From the NCBI RefSeq assembly GCF_017603825.1, contig NZ_CP072014.1:2976001-3040000 (forward strand): a stretch of DNA of 64,000 nucleotides, read 5' to 3'. The notes under the pieces were generated by a model. The model made no database searches. It had not been told where the DNA came from and saw only the letters and a program-made list of their open reading frames with translations. Source of the stretch: Arthrobacter crystallopoietes. GTDB taxonomy: Bacteria > Actinomycetota > Actinomycetes > Actinomycetales > Micrococcaceae. The stretch's first letter is position 1. Every line of letters begins with the position of its first letter. Of this stretch, positions 19,099-27,611 are shown in pieces. The position numbers and the translations under genes were made by a program.

Positions 19099-19415
19099 CG
19101 GGCATCGCGAGCCCCAGTGAAAGACAGCTGAGCCCTGGCGCCCCGCCATCTCCACACAGGCGCGGCAACACAGGCGAGGAGGCAAATGTCCGTTCACCAG
19201 CGGGGTGAAAACGTGAGACAATGGGAATCGAGACCCGGTCGGGTTCGTGTTGCAAGTGGGTATGACCAGTATGGGAATACACGCGGCGCAGAGCAGGTTA
19301 TGTATCGCAGACCCTGCATCTGTGGCTTTTGCTTGAAATCAAACACGGACTTGACAGGGTCATAGTGGTGTTACCCGCAGGTATCATCACAGACCGCCCG
19401 TATGAAAGGTTCTCT
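19099..19415. other. 317-nt region upstream of sigA
   Basis: The region must hold the sigA promoter(s) but none is certain. A perfect TTGACA is at 19351-19356, yet no acceptable -10 lies 16-18 bp after it. A GACAAT box further upstream, with TTCACC 18 bp before it, is an alternative. A TTCACC/GGTGAA short inverted repeat lies there too. No ORF or RNA gene is recognised. Confidence 0.4.
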
Positions 19416-20654
19416 GTGTCACCTGAGAAGAAGACTGCTGCAGTTCCCGTGGAGGAGACTGCTACCGCCACGACGACTTCTGCCTCTCCCGCCGCGCCCA
19501 AGCGCCGCGGTCGCAAGCCAGGTGCAGCCGCAGCCAAGAAGGGCCCCGCAGCTAAGAAGACCACAAAAGCCGCTGAGGACCAGACTGACGTTGACGTCGA
19601 GGATGAGGACGCCGAGCCGGACGTTATCGACGAAGCCGACGAAGCTGACGAAACCGCAAAGCCTGCTGGCAAAGAAGGCGGCTTCGTCTACTCCGACGCC
19701 GACGACGATGATGCTCCCGCCCAGCAGGTAGTTTCGGCCGGAGCTACTGCGGATCCGGTCAAGGACTATCTGAAGCAGATCGGTAAAGTCGCCCTGCTGA
19801 ACGCAGAGCAGGAAGTCGATCTCGCGCTGCGCATCGAGGCCGGGCTTTTCGCCGAAGAGAAGCTGGCCAAGGACGACGGCAGCATGGAAACGCGCCTTCG
19901 CCGTGATCTGGAGCAGATTGTCCACGACGGCAAGCGTGCGAAGAACCACTTGCTTGAAGCCAACCTTCGTCTGGTCGTTTCGCTGGCCAAGCGTTACACT
20001 GGCCGCGGCATGCTCTTCCTGGACCTGATCCAGGAAGGCAACCTCGGCCTGATCCGTGCTGTGGAGAAGTTCGACTACACCAAGGGCTTCAAGTTCTCGA
20101 CCTACGCCACCTGGTGGATCCGCCAAGCTATTACCCGAGCCATGGCCGACCAGGCCCGTACCATCCGTATTCCCGTGCACATGGTCGAGGTCATCAACAA
20201 GCTTGCCCGTGTACAACGGCAGATGTTGCAGGACTTGGGCCGCGAGCCTACGCCGGAGGAACTGGCGCTGGAGCTGGACATGACGCCCGAAAAGGTTGTC
20301 GAGGTCCAGAAGTACGGCCGCGAGCCAATTTCCCTTCACACGCCGCTGGGCGAGGACGGCGACTCCGAGTTCGGTGACCTGATCGAGGACTCCGAGGCCG
20401 TTGTCCCGGCGGACGCAGTCAGCTTCACCCTGCTGCAGGAGCAGTTGCACTCCGTTCTGGACACCTTGTCCGAGCGCGAGGCCGGCGTCGTTGCCATGCG
20501 CTTCGGCCTGACCGATGGCCAGCCTAAGACTTTAGACGAAATCGGCAAGGTCTACGGCGTGACGCGGGAACGCATCCGCCAGATTGAATCCAAGACGATG
20601 TCCAAGCTGCGCCACCCGTCTCGTTCCCAGGTGCTGCGCGACTACCTGGACTAA
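19416..20654 (+). CDS. sigA: Primary RNA polymerase sigma factor
   Basis: This is the housekeeping sigma-70 factor (also called rpoD or hrdB). The 412 residues comprise a Lys/Ala/Thr-rich then acidic N-terminal region (about 1-105), region 1.2 ([17 protein letters not shown]), region 2 with the core-binding [19 protein letters not shown] and the -10-reading [16 protein letters not shown], region 3 and region 4 with the [18 protein letters not shown] helix-turn-helix. The GTG at 19416 is preferred because GAAAGG lies six bases upstream and the product begins as in related sigma factors. A strong terminator follows. The sigA-then-parE order is as in Streptomyces. Confidence 0.97.
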   Translation: MSPEKKTAAVPVEETATATTTSASPAAPKRRGRKPGAAAAKKGPAAKKTTKAAEDQTDVDVEDEDAEPDVIDEADEADETAKPAGKEGGFVYSDADDDDAPAQQVVSAGATADPVKDYLKQIGKVALLNAEQEVDLALRIEAGLFAEEKLAKDDGSMETRLRRDLEQIVHDGKRAKNHLLEANLRLVVSLAKRYTGRGMLFLDLIQEGNLGLIRAVEKFDYTKGFKFSTYATWWIRQAITRAMADQARTIRIPVHMVEVINKLARVQRQMLQDLGREPTPEELALELDMTPEKVVEVQKYGREPISLHTPLGEDGDSEFGDLIEDSEAVVPADAVSFTLLQEQLHSVLDTLSEREAGVVAMRFGLTDGQPKTLDEIGKVYGVTRERIRQIESKTMSKLRHPSRSQVLRDYLD

Positions 20655-20668
20655 TCTCCACGGCCAAT

Positions 20669-20709
20669 AACAATGGCGCCGTCCCCCGAAAGGGGACGGC
20701 GCCATTGTT
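20669..20709. terminator. Strong bidirectional terminator after sigA
   Basis: A perfect 18-bp stem (20669-20686 with 20692-20709) with a 5-nt loop, flanked by A/T-rich ends, lies between the convergent sigA and DUF7455 genes. Confidence 0.85.
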
Positions 20710-20752
20710 GTCTATGCAGTTACCGGCTGTGCGACAGCGGAATTGCCGAAGT

Positions 20753-20974
20753 CTATTCCGCAGCCATGGCGGGCGTCTCGCGAAGCCTGCCGGTCTCGTC
20801 CTGCCATTCGGCAGCCTTGGAACGCAACTGCGGTTCGTGCTGGCGGGCGTGGTGTCCGCAGAAAAGCAATTCTCCCCCGGAGGACTCCAACACAACTCGG
20901 ACGTAGGCCTGGGCCCCGCAGCGATCACAACGGTCCATTGCGGTCAGTTCTCGGGTAGCTACTGCTGTTGTCAT
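20753..20974 (-). CDS. DUF7455 family small zinc-ribbon-like protein
   Basis: This 73-residue protein has a CDRCGAQAY knuckle near the N-terminus and a second FCGHHA group, giving likely zinc ligands C-x2-C and C-x2-H. It matches the actinobacterial DUF7455 family, found beside the primary sigma factor gene; function unknown. AAGGAGG five bases upstream of the ATG at 20974 makes this start almost certain over an upstream one at 21004. It is convergent with sigA and divergent from the topoisomerase gene. Confidence 0.85.
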   Translation of the reverse strand: MTTAVATRELTAMDRCDRCGAQAYVRVVLESSGGELLFCGHHARQHEPQLRSKAAEWQDETGRLRETPAMAAE

Positions 20975-21150
20975 GACGACCTCCTTACAAATGTGTATGT
21001 CCATACAACCACTGCTTTGGCTGTTTTCTTCACACCTTTAGATCACTTTCGCTGACCGCGTATCACATGTACGTAACGGGCACGATCTGCTGTGATCCCC
21101 GACGCGCTGGCCGAAGAGGTGCACATCCGTGCTGCTAAAGGGGACTAGCC

Positions 21151-21160
21151 TAGTATCGGT
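21151..21160 (+). promoter_or_regulatory. Possible -10 region of the parE-like gene
   Basis: A TAGTAT box lies about 90 nt upstream of the GTG start at 21245. The -35 match is poor. The 270-nt region divergent from DUF7455 shows no other convincing element. Confidence 0.3.
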
Positions 21161-21244
21161 CCTTTATTTTGCAAAGCGGCCGCCCGGGGAACCCCGGGAC
21201 GTTTGAAAGTTCACTTTTCGTATGGCCAAGGAGTTCCTAGTTCA

Positions 21245-23356
21245 GTGGCGCCACCGAGTTCCGATTACACAGCCCGCCATCTTTCCGTTCTCGAGGGACT
21301 GGAAGCGGTCCGCAAGCGCCCAGGCATGTACATCGGGTCCACGGACTCGCGTGGACTCATGCACTGCCTCTGGGAAATTATCGACAACTCAGTGGATGAG
21401 GCTTTGGCCGGATTCGGCCAGAGCATCACAGTCATCCTGCATCCGGACGGGTCCGTGGAAATCCACGATGACGGCCGCGGCATCCCCGTTGACGTTGAAC
21501 CGCGGACCGGCCTGACCGGCGTCGAAGTCGTTTTCACCAAGTTGCACGCCGGCGGAAAGTTCGGCGGAGGTTCCTACACAGCATCCGGCGGTCTGCATGG
21601 GGTCGGCGCCAGCGTGGTCAATGCGCTTTCCTCCCGATTGGATGTCCAGGTGGACCGCGGCGGTAAGACCTACCAGATGTCCTTCCGTCGGGGGGAGCCC
21701 GGACATTTCGCGGACGCGGGCAAACGCCCCAGCCCCGATTCGAAGTTCGAGCCTTTCCTGCAGAGCTCAACGCTCGAAGTCGTGGGCAAAGCCAAGAGGG
21801 GCGTCACTGGTACACGGATCCGCTACTGGGCAGATCGCCAGATATTCACCGCCGATGCCAAATTCTCCTATGAGGAACTGCAGGCCCGCGTGCGGCAGAC
21901 GTCCTTCCTGGTACCCGGGCTTCGGGTCACCCTCCGCGACGAACGCCGATTGCCCGGTACACCCGGAGAAAACGGGCCGATTGAAGAGGTCTTCCAGCAC
22001 GACGGCGGGATCGCCGAGTTTGTCGAGTATCTTTCCAACGACAGCGCGGTCACCGATATTTGGCGTGTCCACGGTTCCGGCAAATTCAAGGAAAACGTGC
22101 CGGTGCTGGACGATAAGGGCCACAGCCGGATGGCGGAGGTTGAACGGGACTGCGAGGTAGACATCGCCCTTCGCTGGGGGATTGGCTATGACACAAGCGT
22201 CCGCAGCTTCGTCAACATTATCGCCACGCCGAAGGGCGGGACACACCAGGCCGGTTTCGAACAGGCCCTTCTGAAAACCTTCCGCAAGGTCATTGAAGCC
22301 AATTCGCGCAAGCTCAAGGCCGGCAATGACAAGATCGAAAAGGATGACGTCTTCGCAGGTCTGACCGCCGTGCTGACCGTGCGGCTCGCCGAACCGCAGT
22401 TCGAGGGGCAGACCAAGGAAATCCTGGGTACTTCTGCCGTCCGTAATATCGTCTCGCGGGTGGTGGAAAAGGAAATCCAATCGAAGCTTACCTCCACGGC
22501 AAGGGGAGACAAGGCCCAGTCTGCGCTGCTGCTGGAAAAGGTTGTCAGCGAGATGAAGTCGCGGATCTCCGCGCGCGTGCACAAGGAAACGCAGCGGCGT
22601 AAGAACGCCCTGGAAACGTCCTCGATGCCGGCGAAACTGCTGGATTGCCGTACAGACGATGTGGCGCGCTCCGAGCTGTTCATCGTCGAAGGTGACAGCG
22701 CCTTGGGGACGGCCCGGCTGGCCCGTTCCTCGGACCATCAGGCGCTGCTGCCGATCCGCGGCAAGATTCTTAACGTCCAGAAGGCCTCGGTGGGCGACAT
22801 GCTTGCCAACGCCGAGTGCGCCGCGTTGATCCAGGTGGTGGGCGCCGGTTCGGGCCGCAGCTTCCAGCTTGACGCCGCACGTTACGGCAAGGTCATTCTG
22901 ATGACCGACGCGGACGTCGACGGTGCGCATATCCGTACGCTGTTGCTGACGCTTTTCTTCCGCTACATGCGCCCGCTGGTGGAAGCCGGCCGCGTGTACG
23001 CCGCGGTACCGCCGTTGCACCGGGTGGAAGTCATCAATCACGGCTCAAAGGCCAACGAGCTTATCTATACGTACTCGGAGAATGAACTGCAGCGTCTGTT
23101 GGCGGAACTGGAGAAGAGCGGGCGGAACTACAAGGAGCCGATCCAGCGGTACAAGGGCTTGGGCGAAATGGACGCCGACCAGCTGGCCGAAACGACTATG
23201 GACCCGCGGCACCGGACCCTGCGGCGTGTCGGCATTGAGCATGCCGAAGCTGCCGAGCGTGCTTTTGACCTGCTGATGGGCTCGGACGTGGCGCCTCGCA
23301 AGGAGTTCATTGTTGCCGGTGCAGCCATGCTGGACCGAGAGCGGATCGACGCCTAA
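21245..23356 (+). CDS. parE: Type IIA DNA topoisomerase subunit B (topoisomerase IV-like)
   Basis: This ATPase subunit of a type IIA topoisomerase would pair with the A subunit at 34517-36997. The GHKL ATP site is visible: EIIDNSVDEA (catalytic Glu E44, Mg-binding N48), DDGRGIP and GGLHGVGASVVNAL. The TOPRIM domain has EGDSALG and DADVDGAHI, and the C-terminus has YKGLGEMDADQL. EGDSALG with SSDHQALLPIRG looks more like ParE than GyrB, whose motif is EGDSAGG. The start is uncertain: GTG 21245 has AAGGAG 11 bases upstream, while TTG 21203 extends it by 14 residues. Confidence 0.9.
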   Translation: MAPPSSDYTARHLSVLEGLEAVRKRPGMYIGSTDSRGLMHCLWEIIDNSVDEALAGFGQSITVILHPDGSVEIHDDGRGIPVDVEPRTGLTGVEVVFTKLHAGGKFGGGSYTASGGLHGVGASVVNALSSRLDVQVDRGGKTYQMSFRRGEPGHFADAGKRPSPDSKFEPFLQSSTLEVVGKAKRGVTGTRIRYWADRQIFTADAKFSYEELQARVRQTSFLVPGLRVTLRDERRLPGTPGENGPIEEVFQHDGGIAEFVEYLSNDSAVTDIWRVHGSGKFKENVPVLDDKGHSRMAEVERDCEVDIALRWGIGYDTSVRSFVNIIATPKGGTHQAGFEQALLKTFRKVIEANSRKLKAGNDKIEKDDVFAGLTAVLTVRLAEPQFEGQTKEILGTSAVRNIVSRVVEKEIQSKLTSTARGDKAQSALLLEKVVSEMKSRISARVHKETQRRKNALETSSMPAKLLDCRTDDVARSELFIVEGDSALGTARLARSSDHQALLPIRGKILNVQKASVGDMLANAECAALIQVVGAGSGRSFQLDAARYGKVILMTDADVDGAHIRTLLLTLFFRYMRPLVEAGRVYAAVPPLHRVEVINHGSKANELIYTYSENELQRLLAELEKSGRNYKEPIQRYKGLGEMDADQLAETTMDPRHRTLRRVGIEHAEAAERAFDLLMGSDVAPRKEFIVAGAAMLDRERIDA

Positions 23357-23366
23357 CGAAAGCCAG

Positions 23367-23394
23367 GCCTGCAGCGGGGAAGCCGCTTGCAGGC
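23367..23394 (+). terminator. Possible terminator after parE-like gene
   Basis: A stem of about 11 bp with a one-base bulge (23367-23377 with 23383-23394) follows the stop by 10 bases, between convergent genes. There is no T run. Confidence 0.5.
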
Positions 23395-23422
23395 AAGCTG
23401 GAGCGGAGCCACCGTTCTGCTG

Positions 23423-24376
23423 CTACCCGGCCAGCCCCGGGGCCAGGAGCAGGACGGTCGGCACGGCCAGCAGCAAGGCCGAGCAACCCAGCACCAGTGC
23501 TTGCGCCGGCTTGCCCAGGGGCGGCGATGGCGACAATAGCCGGTGCAGCCGGTGGGCAGTGCTCAGGGCCTCGGACTCCTCCGGGGTCAGCAACTCTTTG
23601 GCCGGAGCGCCGACGCCGGTTGGCCGTTCGCCGCTAGCCACCACGGCAACGGCACGGATCAAGGTTTCCCTGTTCGAGGTTCTGAGTGCCCCGTCATCCG
23701 CGAGCATCTCGATCAGTTCGTTGACGGCTCGCTGCGCGAGCTGCGATGTTGGCAGCCAGGGGAGCGCGGAGCGCCAGGCAGCAAAGGCCCACAGCAGCAG
23801 GTCGTGGCGCTGGTTCAGATGGGCGCGCTCATGGTTCAGAACCGCTTCGAGCTCTTCGGGCCGGAGCAGCTCCAGCAGGCCTTCCGAGAGAACTGTAACG
23901 GAGCCAGCTCCGCCGGGGAGGCAATACGCCACGGGTGCGGGATGGCTGATCACCAGGGTCTTGGGAGAGTTTTCGACTGGAGAACTGAGCAGGTTCAGCA
24001 GGTCACGGTGCTTGTTTCGTTGCTTGCGGATCCGGTAATAGGTCAGCAGCAGGGTAAAGACCAGATGGACGCCCAGCAGCAGAGCAGCGCTGAGCGCGAA
24101 GACATGGACCAGATCCAGGCCTGGTGCCGGCGCGTAACTGACCAGCAGCTCTGCCAGACCTTGGAGCCCCGCGAGGAGGTTCTCGCCCAGCGGTTCCAGC
24201 CCCCAGGTCAGCATGGCGCCGATCATGGAGAGCCCGCCGGCCAGCGCGATGGCTTGCCACAGTACCAGGGCCGTGACCGGTGCCCGTGCCGTCCACTTTG
24301 CCCGGGCGAGCAAAACCGGCACCGGCCACGCCAAAATGACCGCCATGGCGGCCAAGAGGTACGAGGCCCAGAACAC
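23423..24376 (-). CDS. M56 family membrane metallopeptidase (BlaR1/MecR1-like, no sensor domain)
   Basis: The 317-residue integral membrane protease has three or four N-terminal helices, the zinc motif HERAH (H182-H186) in a cytoplasmic loop, and further hydrophobic segments at the C-terminus. BlaR1-type proteins relay signals by cleaving a BlaI-type repressor. This one lacks the extracellular penicillin-binding domain, so beta-lactam sensing by that route is not expected. It lies six bases downstream of blaI, the usual order of the pair. The start follows blaI closely with no clear Shine-Dalgarno. Confidence 0.9.
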   Translation of the reverse strand: MFWASYLLAAMAVILAWPVPVLLARAKWTARAPVTALVLWQAIALAGGLSMIGAMLTWGLEPLGENLLAGLQGLAELLVSYAPAPGLDLVHVFALSAALLLGVHLVFTLLLTYYRIRKQRNKHRDLLNLLSSPVENSPKTLVISHPAPVAYCLPGGAGSVTVLSEGLLELLRPEELEAVLNHERAHLNQRHDLLLWAFAAWRSALPWLPTSQLAQRAVNELIEMLADDGALRTSNRETLIRAVAVVASGERPTGVGAPAKELLTPEESEALSTAHRLHRLLSPSPPLGKPAQALVLGCSALLLAVPTVLLLAPGLAG

Positions 24377-24382
24377 TAAGGG

Positions 24383-24769
24383 CTACGCAGTCAGCAACTT
24401 ACGCAGGGTTTCGGCTTCCTGCTCGGAAACGCTGCCAATGAATTTGGCGAGCACGGCCTCACGGTCCGGCGCCGATCCAAGCACCTCGTTCATCAACTCA
24501 ACAGTGTGTTCCTCACGGCTGGTCACTGCCCGGTAGCGGTGCGGACGGATGTCCCGTTCACGCTGTACCAGGCCCTTCTTCTCCAGGCGGGACAACACAG
24601 TGAGGACAGTTGTTACTGCCAGTTCCTTGCCGTCCGGGCTTGTATCCGTTTTCCGTGCCAGACGGTCACGCAGGGCGTTTGCGGTAAAAGCGATCTCCGC
24701 TGGATTTTCTGAGTCGGCCTGCCACAGCAGGTCCATAACCGCGCGTTCCAGCTCCCCAAGAGTTGCCAT
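24383..24769 (-). CDS. BlaI/MecI/CopY family transcriptional repressor
   Basis: This 128-residue winged-helix dimeric repressor has an N-terminal LGELERAVMDLLW segment, a recognition helix in VTTVLTVLSRLEKKGLV and a C-terminal dimer domain with an AKFIGSVS segment that may be the cleavage zone used by the partner M56 protease. GAAGGAA five bases upstream supports the ATG at 24769. It is divergent from cydA, and two palindromes in the shared region (24856-24873 and 24877-24898) are likely its operators, implying autoregulation and possibly control of cydAB-cydDC. Confidence 0.92.
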   Translation of the reverse strand: MATLGELERAVMDLLWQADSENPAEIAFTANALRDRLARKTDTSPDGKELAVTTVLTVLSRLEKKGLVQRERDIRPHRYRAVTSREEHTVELMNEVLGSAPDREAVLAKFIGSVSEQEAETLRKLLTA

Positions 24770-24842
24770 GTATTTCCTTCGTCCTACCAAACTAGCTGCT
24801 CGCCCCGGCGGCTCGGGCCGCCGGGATGTGGTCTCACTCTCT

Positions 24843-24848
24843 AATTTA
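24843..24848 (-). promoter_or_regulatory. -10 box of the blaI promoter
   Basis: Minus-strand TAAATT lies 74 nt upstream of the blaI ATG. A TAGAAC hexamer 17 bp further upstream is the matching -35 position and lies inside the palindrome at 24856-24873, so repressor binding there would block the promoter. Confidence 0.4.
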
Positions 24849-24855
24849 CCGCGTT

Positions 24856-24873
24856 TGTAGAAATTGTTCTACA
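24856..24873. promoter_or_regulatory. Palindromic operator 1 (TGTAGAA-N4-TTCTACA)
   Basis: A perfect 7-bp inverted repeat with 4-nt spacing lies between blaI and cydA. TGTA/TACA ends are characteristic of BlaI/MecI-family operators. It overlaps the presumed blaI promoter. Confidence 0.65.
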
Positions 24874-24876
24874 CTA

Positions 24877-24898
24877 CGTAGAAAGTTGTATTTCTACG
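24877..24898. promoter_or_regulatory. Palindromic operator 2 (CGTAGAAA-N6-TTTCTACG)
   Basis: A perfect 8-bp inverted repeat with 6-nt spacing begins three bases after operator 1. A further half site GTAGAAAT occurs at 24903-24910. GTAGAA units start at 24857, 24878 and 24903, roughly two helical turns apart. Confidence 0.6.
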
Positions 24899-24963
24899 GC
24901 TTGTAGAAATGTTTCCCGCCGACGCCTTAGCCTGTGCCGGCTCGTCCCGAAGGGGTATTTATC

Positions 24964-26544
24964 GTGGAAGCCCTGGAAATCGCCCGCTGGCAATTCGGCA
25001 TCACCACCGTCTACCACTTCCTGATGGTGCCGTTGACTATCGGTCTCGGTCTAGTGGTTGCCGTCATGCAGACGGCCTGGTGCCGGACCGGCAAGGACCA
25101 GTACCTGCGGATGACGAAGTTCTGGGGCAAACTTTTCCTGATCAACTTTATTATGGGTGTGGCCACCGGCCTGGTGCAGGAATTCCAGTTCGGCATGGCG
25201 TGGAGTGAGTACAGCCGCTTCGTCGGAGATGTCTTCGGTGCTCCGCTGGCGCTGGAATCGCTGCTGGCCTTCTTCGTCGAGTCGATCTTCCTGGGCCTGT
25301 GGATCTTCGGCTGGGGCCGGCTGCCTAAAGCCATCCACCTGCTGAGCATCTGGGCTGCATCGCTGGCCACCATGGGCTCGGCCTACTTCATCCTCGCGGC
25401 CAACTCCTGGATGCAGCACCCAGTCGGCGTCGAAATGATCGACGGCCGTCCGGTGATGGTCGATATCTGGGCCGTCCTCACCAACAACACGCTGCTGGTG
25501 GCCTACCCGCACACCCTTTTCGGAGCGTTCTCCGTGGCCGGTAGCTTCCTGCTCGGCATTAGCTGGTACCACCTGTGGAAGCGCCGCCGCGACGGGATCG
25601 ATACCGTGGGTGCCGACGGCAAGGTCATCGTGGGCTCCAGGCCTGCCATCGGCCGCGACGCCGCGGATCATAAAGTCTGGCTGCGCTCCCTGCGGATCGG
25701 CGCCGTCGTCGCTATGGTTTCGTTCGGCGGAGTTGCCCTGACCGGCGACCTGCAGTCCAAGCTCATGTTCGAGCAGCAGCCAATGAAGATGGCTGCGGCC
25801 GAGGCAGCGTGCCACGACGGGACGGGTTTCTCGATCCTCTCTGTGGGCGATCTAGGCTCCAACAGTTGCGATGACCTGGTTGCAGTTGTCGAACTGCCGG
25901 GGCTGCTGTCTTTCCTGGCCAACGGTGATTTCACTACCGACATCCGCGGGATCAATTCGCTGCTGCCCGAGTACCAGGAAAAATTCGGGACACATTTGCC
26001 GGACAACCCGATCTACGGTGAGCGCGCCGGAGCTGAGATTGACTATGTCCCGGTCATGGAGGTCACCTACTGGGGTTTCCGGATGATGATTACCTTCGGC
26101 ATGCTGGCGGCGGGCGCCGCACTGGTTGCGCTGTGGATCGTCCGCCGCGGCACCGTGCCGGAATCCAAGTGGCTGATGCGCCTGGCTGTGTTCGGAATCC
26201 TGGCCCCGTTCGGCGCCAACTCGGCCGGCTGGATTTTTACGGAAATGGGCCGCCAGCCTTTCGTTGTCGCACCCAACCCTGATCCGGACGGCGTCGACAA
26301 TGTCTTCATGTTCACGGCGGCTGCGGTCTCGCCGGGCGTCTCGCTGGCCGAGCTCGTCTTCTCGCTGTCGGCTTTCGCCCTGGTCTACGGCGTGCTGCTG
26401 GTGGTGGAAGTGAAGCTGCTCTTCGCCTATTGCCGTGGCGGGGTGCCGTCAGCCATGCCCGAGCTGCTGCACGAAGACAAAGACGGCGACGAAGGCAGCG
26501 GCGAGCGGAAGGACGACGACGATGTGCTCGCCTTTGCTTACTGA
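24964..26544 (+). CDS. cydA: Cytochrome bd quinol oxidase subunit I
   Basis: CydA carries the three haems (b558, b595, d) of the high-affinity quinol oxidase that reduces oxygen to water. The 526 residues begin with ALEIARWQFGITTVYHF, containing the conserved first-helix His. They include MGVATGLVQEFQFGMAW, the Q-loop end GRQPF (usually GRQPW) and about nine helices, with a short acidic C-terminal tail. The Q-loop is of the short type. The GTG at 24964 is chosen because GAAGGGG lies eight bases upstream. It heads cydA-cydB-cydDC and is divergent from blaI. Confidence 0.95.
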   Translation: MEALEIARWQFGITTVYHFLMVPLTIGLGLVVAVMQTAWCRTGKDQYLRMTKFWGKLFLINFIMGVATGLVQEFQFGMAWSEYSRFVGDVFGAPLALESLLAFFVESIFLGLWIFGWGRLPKAIHLLSIWAASLATMGSAYFILAANSWMQHPVGVEMIDGRPVMVDIWAVLTNNTLLVAYPHTLFGAFSVAGSFLLGISWYHLWKRRRDGIDTVGADGKVIVGSRPAIGRDAADHKVWLRSLRIGAVVAMVSFGGVALTGDLQSKLMFEQQPMKMAAAEAACHDGTGFSILSVGDLGSNSCDDLVAVVELPGLLSFLANGDFTTDIRGINSLLPEYQEKFGTHLPDNPIYGERAGAEIDYVPVMEVTYWGFRMMITFGMLAAGAALVALWIVRRGTVPESKWLMRLAVFGILAPFGANSAGWIFTEMGRQPFVVAPNPDPDGVDNVFMFTAAAVSPGVSLAELVFSLSAFALVYGVLLVVEVKLLFAYCRGGVPSAMPELLHEDKDGDEGSGERKDDDDVLAFAY

Positions 26545-26591
26545 GGACAACCGCCCGGTCGTATCCGATATGGACAGTCTGGAGAACTGAA

Positions 26592-27611
26592 ATGGAAACC
26601 CTGCCCACTCTCTGGTTCATCATCATCGCCTTCTTCTGGACCGGCTATCTGTTCCTGGAGGGCTTTGACTTAGGCGTCGGGATGCTCATGCGCGGTTTTG
26701 CCCGTAACAACACCGAGCGCCGGGTGCTGCTGAATACTGTGGGGCCGGTTTGGGACGGCAATGAAGTCTGGCTGGTCACCGCAGGTGCAGCAACCTTCGC
26801 TGCCTTCCCGCACTGGTACGCCTCGCTTTTCGCAGGCCTGTATCTGCCGTTGGTCTTCGTGCTGCTCGCGCTCATCTTCCGCGCGGTTGCTTTCGAGTAC
26901 CGCGGCAAGATGGACTCCGCCCGCTGGCGCAGCGTCTGGGACTGGGCAATTGTCCTCGGCTCCCTCGTGGCCGCCTTTGGCGTCGGAGCCATGCTGGCCC
27001 TGACCACGACCGGGCTGCCGCTGAATGCCAACGGGGACCGGGTGGGTGGGCCCTTTGCCTGGTTCAACGGCTACGCGGTCCTCGGCGGTCTGGCAGTCGT
27101 CTTGTTCTGCGTCGTGCACGCTGCGGCGTTTCTGGCGCTCAAGACTGCCGGCGACATCCGGATCCGCGCCCGCAAGCTGTTGCTTCGGTGGCTGCCTATC
27201 GCCCTGCTCCCGCTGGCGCTATGGGCCATCGCCGTCGTGTTGGCCGGAGGCAAATCCGTCACCTATGTGACCTTGCTGCTGGCCGTCCTCGGGGCTGCGT
27301 TCGCATGGATCATGGCCCGCCGGGAACGGGACGGTTGGAGTTTCGGTGGCCTGGGGGTCTTCCTGCTGGCGGGCACCGCGACCATTTTCACTGCGGTATA
27401 CCCGAACGTGCTGCCGTCCACCATCGACTCTGCCTACAATCTGACCGTCAGCTCCGCTTCCTCTTCGGATTACACCTTGGGCGTGATGAGCGTTATCGCC
27501 GCCTTCGGGATTCCCGCAGTATTGGTCTACCAGGGCTACACCTACTGGGTCTTCCGTAAACGTGTCAGTGCTTCGTCGATCCCGGCTGCCCACGCCGTCG
27601 TTCCGCAGTGA
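26592..27611 (+). CDS. cydB: Cytochrome bd quinol oxidase subunit II
   Basis: CydB is the second structural subunit of the bd oxidase, here 339 residues with about eight helices. The N-terminus has the family pattern LWFIIIAFFWTGYLFLEGFDLG, with the conserved acidic residues of the first helix, and later FxNxGPVWDGNEVWL-like and ASLFAGLYLPL segments. The ATG at 26592 is supported by GGAG seven bases upstream, 47 nt after the cydA stop. Its stop overlaps the cydDC start as GTGA, so translation is coupled. Confidence 0.95.
   Translation: METLPTLWFIIIAFFWTGYLFLEGFDLGVGMLMRGFARNNTERRVLLNTVGPVWDGNEVWLVTAGAATFAAFPHWYASLFAGLYLPLVFVLLALIFRAVAFEYRGKMDSARWRSVWDWAIVLGSLVAAFGVGAMLALTTTGLPLNANGDRVGGPFAWFNGYAVLGGLAVVLFCVVHAAAFLALKTAGDIRIRARKLLLRWLPIALLPLALWAIAVVLAGGKSVTYVTLLLAVLGAAFAWIMARRERDGWSFGGLGVFLLAGTATIFTAVYPNVLPSTIDSAYNLTVSSASSSDYTLGVMSVIAAFGIPAVLVYQGYTYWVFRKRVSASSIPAAHAVVPQ

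Noticed and set aside
19351-19356. Perfect TTGACA upstream of sigA
   Set aside because: No -10-like hexamer lies 16-18 bp downstream, so it was not called as a promoter.
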